From assembly GCF_009765215.1 (NCBI RefSeq), contig NZ_VLNV01000008.1, positions 1 through 64,000 of the forward strand: 64,000 bases of DNA, given 5' to 3'. Source of the stretch: Lysobacter prati. GTDB lineage: Bacteria > Pseudomonadota > Gammaproteobacteria > Xanthomonadales > Xanthomonadaceae. The notes beneath the pieces are model-generated. The model did no database searches and had not been told where the DNA came from. It saw nothing but the letters and a program-made list of their open reading frames with translations. How positions within the stretch are numbered: the stretch's first letter is position 1; each line of letters opens with the position of its first letter. Positions 1 through 9,900 of the stretch are shown piece by piece. The position numbers and the translations under genes are program-made.

Positions 1-53
1 GGACAGGATGTCCGACGAAGGGGCGGAGCAATCCCCGGGTCGGCGGACGACGC
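1..53 (+). repeat. Truncated copy (3' half) of the 116-bp cloverleaf repeat
   Basis: The window opens inside a copy of the element found complete near 19.6, 41.7 and 56.2 kb. The second internal hairpin (GGACAGGATGTCC), the conserved GAAGGGGCGGAGCAATCCCC and the 3' outer strand ending GGCGGACGACGC are present; the 5' half lies off the left edge. A short palindrome of another family follows at 98-124. Confidence 0.85.
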
Positions 54-97
54 CGCGACGGAGACGAAAGACCGATCGGCAACGGCAAGGTCAAAAT

Positions 98-124
98 GGG
101 TCCCGGCGTTCGCCGGGACGACGG
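98..124. repeat. Short palindromic repeat (TCCCGGCGTTCGCCGGGA)
   Basis: Hairpin with a CGTTCG loop region, just downstream of the hutU stop codon. Close relatives lie at 20250-20275 and 43132-43157, all in intergenic DNA. It may act as a weak transcription end for hutU, though no T-run follows. Confidence 0.7.
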
Positions 125-137
125 TGAGGGCGACGGT

Positions 138-1802
138 TCAGACCATCGGCAACTTCAGGCCCTGCTCCTTCGCACACGCCTTGGCGATGTCGTAACCCGC
201 ATCGGCATGGCGCATCACGCCCGTGCCCGGATCGTTCCACAGCACACGTGCAATGCGCTTGTCGGCCTCCTCGCTGCCATCGCACACGATCACGACGCCC
301 GAATGCTGCGAATACCCCATGCCGACACCACCGCCATGGTGCAGCGACACCCACGTCGCACCACCGGCGACATTGAGCATCGCGTTGAGCAGCGGCCAAT
401 CGCTGACCGCATCGCTGCCGTCCTTCATCGCCTCGGTCTCGCGGTTGGGCGAAGCCACCGAACCACTGTCGAGATGGTCGCGGCCGATCACCACCGGCGC
501 CTTCAGCTCGCCATTGCGCACCATCTCGTTGAACGCCAGGCCGAGCTTGTGGCGCAGGCCCAGGCCGACCCAGCAGATGCGCGCCGGCAGGCCCTGGAAG
601 CTGATGCGCTCGCGCGCCATGTCGAGCCAGCGGTGCAGGTGCGCGTCATCGGGAATCAGCTCCTTGACCTTGGCATCGGTCTTGTAGATGTCCTCCGGAT
701 CTCCGCTCAGCGCGACCCAACGGAACGGCCCGACACCTCGACAGAACAGCGGACGCACGTACGCCGGCACGAAACCCGGGAAATCGAACGCGTTCTCGCA
801 GCCCTCGTCCTTGGCCATCTGGCGGATGTTGTTGCCGTAGTCGAACACCGGGATGCCCATGTCCTCGAAGGCGAGCATCGCCTCGACATGCGTGCGCATC
901 GACTTCTTGGCGGCATCGCGAACGCGGCCCGGATCCTCGACCTGCATGCGCTGCCACTGCTCCACGCTCCAGCCTATCGGCAGGTAACCGTGGACCGGAT
1001 CGTGCGCACTGGTCTGGTCGGTAACCGCATCCGGACGCACACCGCGGCGCACCAGCTCCGGCAGGATCTCGGCGGCGTTGCCCAGCAGCGCGATCGACTT
1101 CGCCTCACCGGCCTCGCAGTACTTCTCGATGCGCGCCAGTGCGTCGTCGAGATCGCTGGCCTGCTCGTCGACGTAACGCGTGCGCAGGCGCATGTCGATG
1201 CGACTCTGCTGGCACTCGATGTTGAGACTGCAGGCACCGGCCAGCGATGCCGCCAGCGGCTGCGCGCCGCCCATGCCACCCAGGCCGGCGGTGAGGATCC
1301 ACTTGCCGGTGAGGCTGCCGCCGTAATGCTGGCGGCCCATCTCGACGAAGGTTTCGTAAGTGCCCTGGACGATGCCCTGGCTGCCGATGTAGATCCAGCT
1401 GCCGGCGGTCATCTGCCCGTACATCATCAGGCCCTTCTTATCGAGCTCGTTGAAGTGCTCCCAGGTCGCCCAGTGCGGCACTAGGTTGGAATTGGCCAGC
1501 AGCACGCGCGGCGCATCGGCATGGGTCGGGAACACACCCACCGGCTTGCCCGACTGGATCAGCAGGGTCTCGTTGTCTTCCAGCTCGCGCAGCGACTTGA
1601 GGATCGCGTCATAGCTTTCCCAGTCGCGCGCCGCGCGACCGATGCCGCCGTAGACCACCAGATCGGTCGGACTCTCGGCCACTTCGGCGTCGAGGTTGTT
1701 CTGGATCATCCGGTACGCGGCTTCGCTCAGCCACGACTTGCAGCTCAACTCGGTACCGCGCGGGGCACGGATGACGCGGGAAGGATCTTTGCGGGTGGAC
1801 AT
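138..1802 (-). CDS. hutU: Urocanate hydratase (urocanase)
   Basis: Second step of histidine degradation: converts urocanate to 4-imidazolone-5-propionate with a tightly bound NAD+, in the cytoplasm. The 554-residue product matches the usual size of about 555. Conserved stretches are visible: [37 protein letters not shown] near the NAD site, and [15 protein letters not shown] near the C-terminus. The frame is open 59 codons further upstream, but the extra residues look like non-coding translation and [10 protein letters not shown] is the family-like start. It is divergent from a TetR-type gene across a 170-bp promoter region. hutF and hutI lie 14 kb away; hutH and hutG are not in the window and may lie to the left. 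Confidence 0.96.
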   Translation of the reverse strand: MSTRKDPSRVIRAPRGTELSCKSWLSEAAYRMIQNNLDAEVAESPTDLVVYGGIGRAARDWESYDAILKSLRELEDNETLLIQSGKPVGVFPTHADAPRVLLANSNLVPHWATWEHFNELDKKGLMMYGQMTAGSWIYIGSQGIVQGTYETFVEMGRQHYGGSLTGKWILTAGLGGMGGAQPLAASLAGACSLNIECQQSRIDMRLRTRYVDEQASDLDDALARIEKYCEAGEAKSIALLGNAAEILPELVRRGVRPDAVTDQTSAHDPVHGYLPIGWSVEQWQRMQVEDPGRVRDAAKKSMRTHVEAMLAFEDMGIPVFDYGNNIRQMAKDEGCENAFDFPGFVPAYVRPLFCRGVGPFRWVALSGDPEDIYKTDAKVKELIPDDAHLHRWLDMARERISFQGLPARICWVGLGLRHKLGLAFNEMVRNGELKAPVVIGRDHLDSGSVASPNRETEAMKDGSDAVSDWPLLNAMLNVAGGATWVSLHHGGGVGMGYSQHSGVVIVCDGSEEADKRIARVLWNDPGTGVMRHADAGYDIAKACAKEQGLKLPMV

Positions 1803-1956
1803 CGGACGACTCCGGCTGGCGACGGGCCGGCCATGCGGGGGCATGGCCGCAATGAAGGGTTGGAGAGGAATTATCGCGCCCGGTTCGCGGCGCGGTGTTG
1901 CCGACGGAGCACGAATCACGCCTTTCACGGGCGTTGCGCGCCCTCGGGAGCGGTTT

Positions 1957-1973
1957 TGTATACGCTGTATACA
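1957..1973. promoter_or_regulatory. Palindromic operator at the TetR-family gene start
   Basis: TGTATAC-GCT-GTATACA is a perfect 7-bp inverted repeat with a 3-bp spacer whose last base is the A of the ATG at 1973. It also covers a -10-like TATACG ending 8 nt before the ATG. A bound repressor would block this promoter directly, as in autoregulation by TetR-type proteins. It lies 155 bp from the divergent hutU start, so control of hutU is possible but not shown. Confidence 0.7.
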
Positions 1974-2557
1974 TGACACGCCCCGCCGACACCGCCACCC
2001 GCATCCTGCGCGCCGCGCAGACGCTGTTCGACCGTGAAGGCGCGCAGGGCGTCAGCATGCGCCGTGTCGCCGCTGCCGTCGGCCTGACGCCGATGGCGAT
2101 CTATCGACACTTCCCCAACCGCGAAGCGTTGCTCAAGCGCATGAGCGACGACAGCTTCGACGCGATCGCCCGCCATTGGCATGCGCGCGGCAGCGGCGGT
2201 GACGTCGGCGAACGGCTGCTCGCGGTGCAGCGCATCTACCTCGATTTCGCCCTCGCCTATCCGCACCGCTTCGACCATGCCTTTTCGACACCGCGCAACG
2301 ATGCGCGCAGATTCCCCCAGGACTTCCACGCACGCTTGTCGCCGACGCTCAATGTCGTCGCCGACGCCGTCGCCGACGCGATGCGCGCCGGTCTGCTGCG
2401 CACGGACGACATCTGGGACGTGACGATGACGTTGTGGGCCCACACCCACGGCCTGATCGCGCTGTACCGCGCCGGACGCTTCAGTTTCGACGAGGCGGCA
2501 TTCCGCCGCTACTACGACGCTTCGCTGCAGCGACTGCTGACCGGGCTGCGGCAGTAA
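1973..2557 (+). CDS. TetR/AcrR-family transcriptional regulator
   Basis: The 194-residue protein has an N-terminal TetR helix-turn-helix at about residues 10-55 ([14 protein letters not shown], then [22 protein letters not shown]). The C-terminal ligand-binding part has [15 protein letters not shown], like the WHG-type TetR C-terminal domain. The start was placed at the ATG immediately 3' of the palindrome; an in-frame ATG 26 codons upstream would translate the promoter region. No Shine-Dalgarno sequence is visible, consistent with a leaderless mRNA. It is divergent from hutU. Usual hut regulators are GntR-type HutC or TetR-type proteins, so a role in histidine use is plausible from position only. 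Confidence 0.9.
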   Translation: MTRPADTATRILRAAQTLFDREGAQGVSMRRVAAAVGLTPMAIYRHFPNREALLKRMSDDSFDAIARHWHARGSGGDVGERLLAVQRIYLDFALAYPHRFDHAFSTPRNDARRFPQDFHARLSPTLNVVADAVADAMRAGLLRTDDIWDVTMTLWAHTHGLIALYRAGRFSFDEAAFRRYYDASLQRLLTGLRQ

Positions 2558-2575
2558 CAGCGAGCGTGCCTGGCG

Positions 2576-3037
2576 CTACGGAATCCGCACGCGCGGCTCC
2601 ACCGGCGGGATATCGTTGGGCGGCGGTGGCTCCGGCGTCGGCTCGGATTCAATCCGATCGAGCTCGCGTTCCTTGCCCACGCGCCAGGCATCATGATCGG
2701 CCTGCTTCTGGTCGTATTCCTGACGCAGCTCATTGCTGCGCGCGGGATTGGCACCGCGCTCGCGATCGAGGCGGGCGCGGTCGGACTCCAATTGCCGGTC
2801 GCCACGGTCGATGTCGTTGCGCACGCCGTCGGCCTGCACACGACGACTGGCCGCGTCGATATCGCGTCCCAACTTGGCGGCGTCGCTGCCGGCACGCGTG
2901 GGCTTGCTGCTCAACGGCGATGTCGGTGGCGGTATCGGTGCGACCAGCGGCGGCGGTTGCAGCGAGTTCGACTGCGCGTGCGCCGTCGACACTACCGACA
3001 ACAACGTGGCCAACAACGTGGACAGCGCCAGCTTCAT
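2576..3037 (-). CDS. Small exported coiled-coil hypothetical protein
   Basis: No family recognised. The 153-residue product starts with a clear signal peptide (MKLALSTLLATLLSVVSTAHAQ), followed by a Pro/Ser-rich linker (residues 25-45), then a charged Arg/Asp/Glu-rich region of about 80 residues with predicted long-helix character (DRGDRQLESDRARLDRERG) and a proline-rich tail (PTPEPPPPNDIPPVEPRV). It is probably periplasmic. It begins 10 nt after the stop of the next upstream minus-strand gene, so the two are likely co-transcribed. Its 3' end faces the TetR gene with an 18-bp gap. Confidence 0.72.
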   Translation of the reverse strand: MKLALSTLLATLLSVVSTAHAQSNSLQPPPLVAPIPPPTSPLSSKPTRAGSDAAKLGRDIDAASRRVQADGVRNDIDRGDRQLESDRARLDRERGANPARSNELRQEYDQKQADHDAWRVGKERELDRIESEPTPEPPPPNDIPPVEPRVRIP

Positions 3038-3047
3038 GGCGTACGCA

Positions 3048-3413
3048 TTACCTGATCGATGGATCAAGGTGGCGCAGCGCATCGGCCAGGTCCACCCGTC
3101 CGGTCCGGTCGATGTCATCGCGGCCGTAGGCGCGTCCCGGTCCCCCACACGCCGCCTTTCCGGTCTTGCGGTCGGCGGTGCGGATGCGCGAGCCGGTGTA
3201 TCGCAGGCAGTTGGATGGCGTCTGCTCGGCGATCCGGTCGCCGGGGGCATTGCTGGCGGTGGCGTCGGCCTGACCGAGGTCGGCTTGCGCGGCCAACTGC
3301 ATATCGGTCTGCGCCGGCGCATCAGCCGGAGTGGCCGGAGCGGACTGTGCGGACACAACGAACGTGGTCGCCAGCAGGCAGGTCGCGATCACGGTGGGGG
3401 TCATGCGGTTCAT
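3048..3413 (-). CDS. Small exported protein with one EF-hand-like loop
   Basis: The 121-residue product has a signal peptide (MNRMTPTVIATCLLATTFVVSAQ) and a low-complexity Ala/Asp-rich stretch. Its C-terminus has a loop reading DIDRTGRVDLAD, fitting the 12-residue calcium-loop pattern (Asp at 1, 3 and 12, Gly at 6), followed by ALRHLDP as in dockerin-like or EF-hand repeats. There is only one loop, so calcium binding is uncertain. Two Cys residues (NCLRYTG, KAACGGP) could form a disulfide. The start is supported by AGGTGA six nt upstream of ATG. It precedes the coiled-coil protein gene by 10 nt, forming a two-gene unit. Family unknown. Confidence 0.72.
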   Translation of the reverse strand: MNRMTPTVIATCLLATTFVVSAQSAPATPADAPAQTDMQLAAQADLGQADATASNAPGDRIAEQTPSNCLRYTGSRIRTADRKTGKAACGGPGRAYGRDDIDRTGRVDLADALRHLDPSIR

Positions 3414-3528
3414 GGCATCACCTTTGGCATCTGTGCCAGGGATCTCAGCGGCAGGCTTTGCCGCGATTCCACGATACGCCGGCGCTGCGGCAACGGCGAT
3501 TGAGTCCTCGCGGGCGTTTAGGCCGTCG

Positions 3529-4092
3529 TCAGGCTTGGGGACAGGTCGCCTGGCGGCCTTCACGGAACGCGATCGCCTCGGCCTCGCCGACCGGGCGAGG
3601 CTCGATGCCGTCGTCGAACAGCACCCGCCACACCCCGTCCGCCCCGCGATGCCAGACCGAGTTGAAGGCACCGATGCGGTAGCGATGCTCGGCCTTCGGG
3701 TCGGGGTCCTCGAACAGCGACGGACCGCTCGACCAGGCGATGTCGCCGACGCCGCCAATCGTCGTCCGCGTCGGGTACCAGGCAAGCCTGAAGCGCTTGC
3801 CCTCGATGATCCCGGTCCAGCGCCGGGCGATCTGATCGCGGCCGCGGGTCGGTTCCGGACCGCCGGCACCGAAGGCCGCATCCGCTTCCAGGTGCGAGGC
3901 GAATGCGGCGGCATCGTGATCGGCCACCGACCGGGCAAAGCTCAGTTCGCGTGCCCATACCTGGCATTCCTCGGCGCTCAGGCGCGCCGCCGGCGCGGGC
4001 TTGACCGGCGGCTGCGCGCCGGCAGTCGCGAGCACGAACAACAGCGCAACGCCTGCAAGGCCCATTGCGCGACGGACTGCCAGTGGCTTCAT
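3529..4092 (-). CDS. Exported SnoaL/NTF2-like protein (DUF4440 type)
   Basis: The 187-residue product has a signal peptide (MKPLAVRRAMGLAGVALLFVLA..GAQ) and then an NTF2-like fold: a first helix with SFARSVADHDAAAFASHLEADAAF, a GRDQIARRWTGIIEG segment, and beta strands ending with the W-x-V motif (GVWRVLFDDG). Such domains are enzymes or ligand-binding folds with no single function; the substrate is unknown. GGAG lies 7-8 nt upstream of the chosen ATG. It is divergent from the phosphodiesterase gene at 4191 with 98 bp between them. Confidence 0.8.
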   Translation of the reverse strand: MKPLAVRRAMGLAGVALLFVLATAGAQPPVKPAPAARLSAEECQVWARELSFARSVADHDAAAFASHLEADAAFGAGGPEPTRGRDQIARRWTGIIEGKRFRLAWYPTRTTIGGVGDIAWSSGPSLFEDPDPKAEHRYRIGAFNSVWHRGADGVWRVLFDDGIEPRPVGEAEAIAFREGRQATCPQA

Positions 4093-4178
4093 GACGACGC
4101 TCCTCGGACGAGGGGCCACTATCGGCAAGGTTTCCGCCGGCGGCCAGCGACTAAAGTCATGCCGCAACACAGGCTGGC

Positions 4179-4184
4179 TATCAT
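4179..4184 (+). promoter_or_regulatory. -10-like hexamer TATCAT, probable leaderless start
   Basis: TATCAT ends 6 nt before the ATG at 4191, the spacing expected if transcription starts at the start codon. No Shine-Dalgarno sequence is seen. Confidence 0.45.
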
Positions 4185-4190
4185 CGGCCG

Positions 4191-5486
4191 ATGCCCTCGA
4201 TACGTTCCGCGGCCACGGCCGCCTGCCTCGCCCTCGCCTCTGCCCTGTCCGGCTGTTCCAGTGCCCCGCCCCGCGCAACGGTGGCGACCGCGTCGCCGGC
4301 CCATGCCGACAGCCTGTTGCTGGTCTCCATCGACGGTTTCCGCGCCGACTACCTCGAGTGGGGCATCACTCCCAACCTGGCGCGCATCGCCGCGCAGGGC
4401 GTACGTGCGCAATGGATGAACCCGTCCTACCCGTCGCTGACCTTCCCCAATCACTACACGCTGGTCACCGGGCTGCGCCCGGACCATCACGGCATCGTCC
4501 ACAACAGCATGTGGGATGACGGACTGGGTACGTTCCGCGCGGCCGATCGCGCGGCTGTCGGCACGTCGCAGTGGTGGGGCGGCGAGCCGATCTGGGTCGG
4601 CGCGGACAAGGCCGGACTGCACACCGCGACGATGTTCTGGCCGGGCAGCGAAGCGCCGATCCTGGGCCGCCGCCCGCAGCGCTGGCGGCCGTTCGACAAG
4701 GATGTCAGCGCCGATGCCCGCGTCGACCAGATCCTGGCGTGGCTGGGCGAACCGGCATCGACGCGGCCACGACTGGCGACGCTGTACTTCGACCAGCTCG
4801 ATGTCGCCGGCCACGACCACGGGCCTGAATCTCCACAGGTACACCAGACCATCGTTGAACTCGACGCCGCGGTCGGCCGCCTGCTCGATCGCCTCGATGC
4901 GCGCGGCCAGCTCGATCGCATCGACCTGATCATCGTTTCCGACCATGGCATGGCCAGTGTCGGCCCCGGCCACGTGATTGCAGTGGAGGACATGGTCGGA
5001 CCTGACGACGCCACGGTCGTCTCGGTCGGCCAGTCGATCGGTGTCGCGCCCAAACCGGGTCGCGAGGCATTCGTGGAGAAGCGCCTGCTAGGTGCGCACA
5101 CGCAAAACGACTGCTGGCGCAAGGAGGAACTGCCCGCACGCTGGCACTACGGCCGCAACCCGCGCGTGCCGCCGATCGTCTGCCAGATGCATGAAGGCTG
5201 GGATGCACTGGCGCGCGAGAAAGTCGCGCAACGACCGCCCGGCATCACCCGCGGTTCGCATGGTTTCGATCCGGCGCTGCCGTCGATGCGGGCGATCTTC
5301 CTTGCCCGCGGCCCGTCGTTCCGTCGCGGCGCGGTGTTGCCGGCGTTCGACAATGTCGATGTGTATCCGCTGCTGGCCAGGCTGCTGGGTATCACCCCTG
5401 CTCCCAACGATGGCGATCCGGCGACGTTGTTGCCGGCATTGCGCGACCAGGGGCATCAGGTCCCGCCGCTCTCCTCTGTCCTATAG
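4191..5486 (+). CDS. Lipoprotein nucleotide pyrophosphatase/phosphodiesterase (alkaline phosphatase superfamily)
   Basis: Hydrolyses phosphodiester or pyrophosphate bonds using two zinc ions. The 431-residue protein has a lipoprotein signal with lipobox LSGC (Cys22), so it is probably anchored in the outer membrane facing the periplasm. Metal and catalytic signatures are in NPP order: SIDGFR (Asp48), the nucleophile region SLTFPNHYTLVTGL (Thr84), FDQLDVAGHDHGPES, SDHGMASVG and GSHGFDP. It resembles the xanthomonad NPP-type phosphodiesterases, whose natural substrate is unclear. A TATCAT hexamer 6 nt before ATG suggests a leaderless mRNA. Its last 6 bp overlap the end of the convergent outer-membrane protein gene. 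Confidence 0.9.
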   Translation: MPSIRSAATAACLALASALSGCSSAPPRATVATASPAHADSLLLVSIDGFRADYLEWGITPNLARIAAQGVRAQWMNPSYPSLTFPNHYTLVTGLRPDHHGIVHNSMWDDGLGTFRAADRAAVGTSQWWGGEPIWVGADKAGLHTATMFWPGSEAPILGRRPQRWRPFDKDVSADARVDQILAWLGEPASTRPRLATLYFDQLDVAGHDHGPESPQVHQTIVELDAAVGRLLDRLDARGQLDRIDLIIVSDHGMASVGPGHVIAVEDMVGPDDATVVSVGQSIGVAPKPGREAFVEKRLLGAHTQNDCWRKEELPARWHYGRNPRVPPIVCQMHEGWDALAREKVAQRPPGITRGSHGFDPALPSMRAIFLARGPSFRRGAVLPAFDNVDVYPLLARLLGITPAPNDGDPATLLPALRDQGHQVPPLSSVL

Positions 5487-6422
5487 CGCCCGAGCGATCT
5501 GCAGATCGTAGGCATACTCGAGCTCGTGCACGGTGCGCCCCCACAACATGGTTGCGCCGGTCAACGACAGCGCCCAGCGATCGTTGAAGCGCCAGGTCGC
5601 GCCCAATCCGGCGATGGCGTAATCGTGTCGCGAAAGCTGGTCGTGGTAGTACCAGTACTCGTCTGCCCGGGCTGGCGAGAAGAACTGACTGTCGCGCCCC
5701 TGCCCCCAGCGGCCCTGGGCGAATGCGCGTCCAGACAGATAAGGGTTGAAGTAGTAGCCGACGGTAGCGCGCGCATGCTGTTTGTCGAGGTGGATGCCCA
5801 TGACTTTTTCCACCAGTTCGTAACTGTAGCCGACGCTGTAGTACAGGTTCGAAGCAGGCAACCGATGGGTCGCGTCCACGCCCAGCCGAAACCTGTACAG
5901 GCGTTGTCCTGGCGCAGCATTGGCAAAGAAGGTGTAGTCGTGGCTCGGCAGCACCAACGTGGCGCTGGGTTCGATGTCGAAAGCGCGCCACTGCCCAGCC
6001 CAGGAAACACCCAGCGCCCAATCCTGCCAGCTGCCGTGGTAATTGCCGTCGTCGAGAAAACGCGAATCGGGATGCGGCTGTTTCAGGCGTGACGGGTCAT
6101 GGCTGCCCGGATCGCGAAGGGAGCGCTTACGTACGTATGGCAGGCTCGCATGTACCTCCCAACGGTCGCCGACGCGATAGTCCAACGCCATCGTCAGGCT
6201 GTGCGTGTCGGTGATGGCGCCGTTGTTGTTGACACCGTTCCCCAGGATCAGGCCGTCGGTGTGCAGGGTCTGGAACACCAGCGACATCTGGCCGCGCACG
6301 CCCTCCTCCCCATCCCACAGGCCCACGGCATCCTGCGGCGACAACGTCCGCGGAATGTTCTGGGCGTGGGCAGGCAGTGCCGCAATCAGGCACGAAGCCA
6401 CGATCGCGTGCCTTGCGCTCAA
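5481..6422 (-). CDS. Putative outer-membrane beta-barrel protein (phenol MetA-pathway/transporter-like)
   Basis: The 313-residue product has a signal peptide (MSARHAIVASCLIAALPAHAQ) and then alternating aromatic strands (RVGDRWEVHASLPYV, SVGYSYELVEKVMG, TVGYYFNPYLSGRAF), typical of a barrel. It resembles the loosely defined 'MetA-pathway of phenol degradation' family, but this assignment is uncertain and no substrate can be given. It starts with TTG; the start overlaps the TGA of the preceding gene (TTGA), implying translational coupling. It is the last gene of the ECF sigma / kinase / receiver-like gene set, and its end overlaps the convergent phosphodiesterase gene by 6 bp. Confidence 0.78.
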   Translation of the reverse strand: MSARHAIVASCLIAALPAHAQNIPRTLSPQDAVGLWDGEEGVRGQMSLVFQTLHTDGLILGNGVNNNGAITDTHSLTMALDYRVGDRWEVHASLPYVRKRSLRDPGSHDPSRLKQPHPDSRFLDDGNYHGSWQDWALGVSWAGQWRAFDIEPSATLVLPSHDYTFFANAAPGQRLYRFRLGVDATHRLPASNLYYSVGYSYELVEKVMGIHLDKQHARATVGYYFNPYLSGRAFAQGRWGQGRDSQFFSPARADEYWYYHDQLSRHDYAIAGLGATWRFNDRWALSLTGATMLWGRTVHELEYAYDLQIARAL

Positions 6423-6919
6423 GCGCTGGCGCCCGCCAGCACGCGTTCGATGCCCTTCAGATACTGACCCAGGCTGGCGCCGTCGATCAGGAATACGCGG
6501 AACTGGTCACGCACTTCCGGGGCATTGCGCTGGCTGCGCTGCACCACCGGCAGCAGCAACACATTTCGCTTGCCCGCACGGCTGCGGACGTCGTCAACCT
6601 GTGACAGCGTGGAGATCACCACGTCGAAACGACCCTGCTGCAAGGCCTCGGTAAGGTCCTGCGTGGACTTGACCACCGTCAGTTTGTGACCGGCACGATA
6701 CAGCCCCACGTAAACGTCGCGACGCTGCATGGGGTCGCTGTCATAGACGAGTACCGTCGCCGGGCGCGGGGTCAGGTAGCCCTGGTAACGAAGCCCCTTG
6801 CCCATGTTGAACATGGCTTCGCCACAGGCCCAGGCCGCAGGGCTTGCGCCCAGCACGAGCAGCACGCCCAACAGCACGTCCAGTGGGCCGGAACCGGCAG
6901 ATCGACGCTTGCCAGTCAT
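6419..6919 (-). CDS. Exported protein with receiver-like fold, kinase-module partner
   Basis: The 166-residue product has a hydrophobic export segment (LDVLLGVLLVLGASPAAWACG), with cleavage likely at AWA, then a region that reads like a response-regulator receiver: VLVYDSDP, a helix (MQRRDVYVGLYRAGH), LTVVKSTQDLTEAL, FDVVISTLSQVDDV, and NVLLLPVVQR. The usual phosphoacceptor Asp position seems to be DVVIS with Ser/Thr following, so phosphorylation is doubtful. If exported, a receiver-like domain would sit in the periplasm, which is unusual. The start is supported by GGGAGG 6 nt upstream. It begins 59 nt after the kinase gene and overlaps the next gene by 4 nt. No close family recognised. Confidence 0.75.
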   Translation of the reverse strand: MTGKRRSAGSGPLDVLLGVLLVLGASPAAWACGEAMFNMGKGLRYQGYLTPRPATVLVYDSDPMQRRDVYVGLYRAGHKLTVVKSTQDLTEALQQGRFDVVISTLSQVDDVRSRAGKRNVLLLPVVQRSQRNAPEVRDQFRVFLIDGASLGQYLKGIERVLAGASA

Positions 6920-6978
6920 GACAAACCTCCCTGGCGGCGGTAGCCGCGCGGTTGAGCCCCGCAGGGCGCTCAGACAGG

Positions 6979-9900
6979 TCAACGGGAAACGCGGGCCGAC
7001 ATTACCACCGGCTCGACGGTGATGGCGTAAACCAGCAGAGGGGACCGGCTCGAGACAGGCTGGACGGCGACGCAAGCCAGGCGCCGCGCGGGCTGGGGAT
7101 TGGAAATGGCGGGCGCCACCAGCGTCTCGGGTGTCAGTCCACGCGAAGTGCCGGCGAGGCCTGACGACAAGGCAAGGGGTACCGTGGCGTCATCGCCGGC
7201 GAACCCGGGCAGTTCCATCCCGCTGCGCAGCGGGACGCGGGTCGCGCCGCCATCGCGGTACCTCAACACAACGTCGGCGCGAAGGACGCCGGTGTCGATT
7301 GGCGTGGGCTGCACGGCAGTCAGCAACAGGTGCACGCGGGCCACTGGCAAATCCGGCACGGCAATGCACGGCATGCTCGGTGCATTGCGGTCGTGAGCTG
7401 CCGGTGCGCCTACCTGCGCCATCCCGCGCACGTCGAAATCGACGCCACCCACTCTTACGACGCCGGTAGGGAACGGTCGCAATTGCTGACGGATGTTGTA
7501 GTACGCATTGCGCGCTTCCTCGGGGCCCCGGTTGTAGGCGGGCGTCAGGTCGAGCGACGTCGCGGGGGTACCGGGGCGACGCGGCGGCCAGCGGGACGCG
7601 ACCGTATCCACCATTGCCGGACGCCAGGGGCCCGGGTCTCGCGAGCGCAACTGAGCACGTTGCGCGGAGGACAGAATCGTCAGTGGCCGTTCGTGGATGC
7701 TCGAGACAGCAAGCAGACTGCTTTCGCGCTCCAACGCCGATACCGGCCGAACGTCGGGTGTTGTCGGCCACAGTGCGTAGCGTCCTTGCAGGGTGCGGGC
7801 CAGCAAGGAGCGGCCGTCGCTGGCGAACGTGACCTGCACCACCCTGTCCAGGGCGTTGCCTTCCGTGTTCAGGGTGACCATCCATTCGCCCGTGCGCACA
7901 TCGAACAGTTGGATGCCGTGGCGGAATGCATGGGCCAGCCAGCGTTTGTCCGGACTGAGTGCCAACAGCGCGGTCGCTTCCTGGCCGGCGTCGCGCGCCA
8001 ATGTCGTCAGATTTCCACCGGCCAGCCGCAGATCCTGCTGCCTGCCGGCGACCACCGCTCCCAACGGTGTGGCCGCAACACCGATCGGGCGCGCGATTCC
8101 GGTGGCGTGGGATTCTTCGACATGGTCCCGGGCGAAATGCCAACGCTGCAGCATGTCGGTGCCCAGGCGCTCGTCCTCTGCGCGCAGCACCAGCCATGCC
8201 GAGCTGGCACCGCCCGCGGAGTCGGCTCCAGCGAAGTCGGCCCACACCACTGGCCGGAAGGGATCGTGCGGAAACGTTGCCAGTGACTTCAGCGTGTGGC
8301 CATCGAGCAGACGGGTCTCTGTGTCCGCCGGGCCTACCGCGAGCAGGCGCGCACCGCCCTGCGACCACGCAATCTGCTGCTGCGGACCCGGAAGTTCGAT
8401 GGTGGCCAGCTCCCGGCCATCGTCCAGCGAATATGTGCTGAGGATTTCGCGCAAGCCCGACGATGTTGCGCGTGGAAAGCCCAGGAGGACGGTCTTGGTG
8501 TCGGGTGAGAGCAGCATTCGCTGCGCGGACTGTGGCAAAGGCCGCACCGGGAAGACAGGCGAAACGGTGACGCTGTCATGCACGCGCAATTGCGCGCCAG
8601 TCGTAAGCACCAGCGACCTGCCGTCATCAGTCAGCGCCGCAAACCCCGGCGACTGGGGCAAGCCGATCCATGGCCCGGCGGTGCCTTTTTCGGTGTCGGC
8701 GACGCGCACCTGTTCGGCCTGCGTGTCGACCACGTGGCGGCCATCAAAGACAGCCCGCTCGGCGATCTGGGGAGCTGCGCGCGCATCGAGCAAGCGTGAG
8801 CGTGGTAGCCGCCACAGGCGTAATTGCCCATCGACGCCCGCGCTGGCCATCAGCCCGGCCGAGAACGACCACGCCGACGCGAACCGCCCGGCCAGTGAAT
8901 GCGATTCCGGCGCGACGGCGATGCGAATCGGTGGCAACGCTTGCGACGAACTGGCTTCGGACAACCTCCACAGTGCGTGCCGCCCTTCCCCGGCGACGAC
9001 GAACAAGCGGTGGCCGCGATCGACCGCTACCCGATCAATGACGAAGTCGTGATCGAAGGCGCCGGTGACGACGGATTCACCGTTGCGTGCATCCAGGACA
9101 AAGGCACTGCCATCTGCCCTGCCGACCGCCAGCCAGGCATCGTCCTCGCTGAAGGAAATCCATCGCACCTCGCGCCCGGGACCGAGCGGCAGCTGCCGGA
9201 GCGCGTGAGTGGCGGGATCAAACAAGTACAGTCGCCCTTCGTAGCCCCCCAGCGCGATCGTGCGGCCATCGTGGCTTCGCGACCAGGCCGAAACGCCAGC
9301 GGTCTCGTCGAACCTGATACGAGAACGACCGGCATCGCGACCGCCGCGGACCAGTTCGAAATCGCGGGAAGCGACACCCAGGGCCAATGCGTATCGGCCT
9401 TCGTCGTCCACCAGCCACGGCAGGTCGGAGGGATCGCCCGAAGACTCGCTTGAAGGCCCCACGCCAGGGATCGCCGCCAGCAATGGCGACAGCGGGCGCC
9501 ACGGTTGGGTTCGCCAGAGCTGTACCCCGCCGCCACGATTGCGCAGCAACGCGGTCCGCCCATCGTCGCTGTAGATGGCATCGGCGAACTCGGCAAAGGT
9601 GGCAGGCGGATCGACTACGCGGGCCTGGTCGCGATCGCTGTCCAACTTGATGAGCCAACTGTTGGTGTTGGCTGGGCTCGCAACGATGCTGACCCACTCC
9701 AGCGATGCCACGATGTGGTCGTTGTCGGCGAAGCGAAGCCACTGCACGGTGCGCCTGTCGCCACTGGAACTGGTCCGGTCGGACAGGCTCACGCGACCAC
9801 GCTCCGACAGCGTCGCGGCGTCATACCAGCGCACACTGCCATCGTTGCAGGCCACCGCGAGCCGCGTTCCGTCCGCGCTCATCGCCACGGCAAGGGGATT

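Noticed and set aside
96-1484. Long plus-strand open frame opposite hutU
   Set aside because: Antisense to a well-supported hutU; residues are Arg/Ala/His-rich with no family-like pattern, as expected for frames opposite GC-rich genes.
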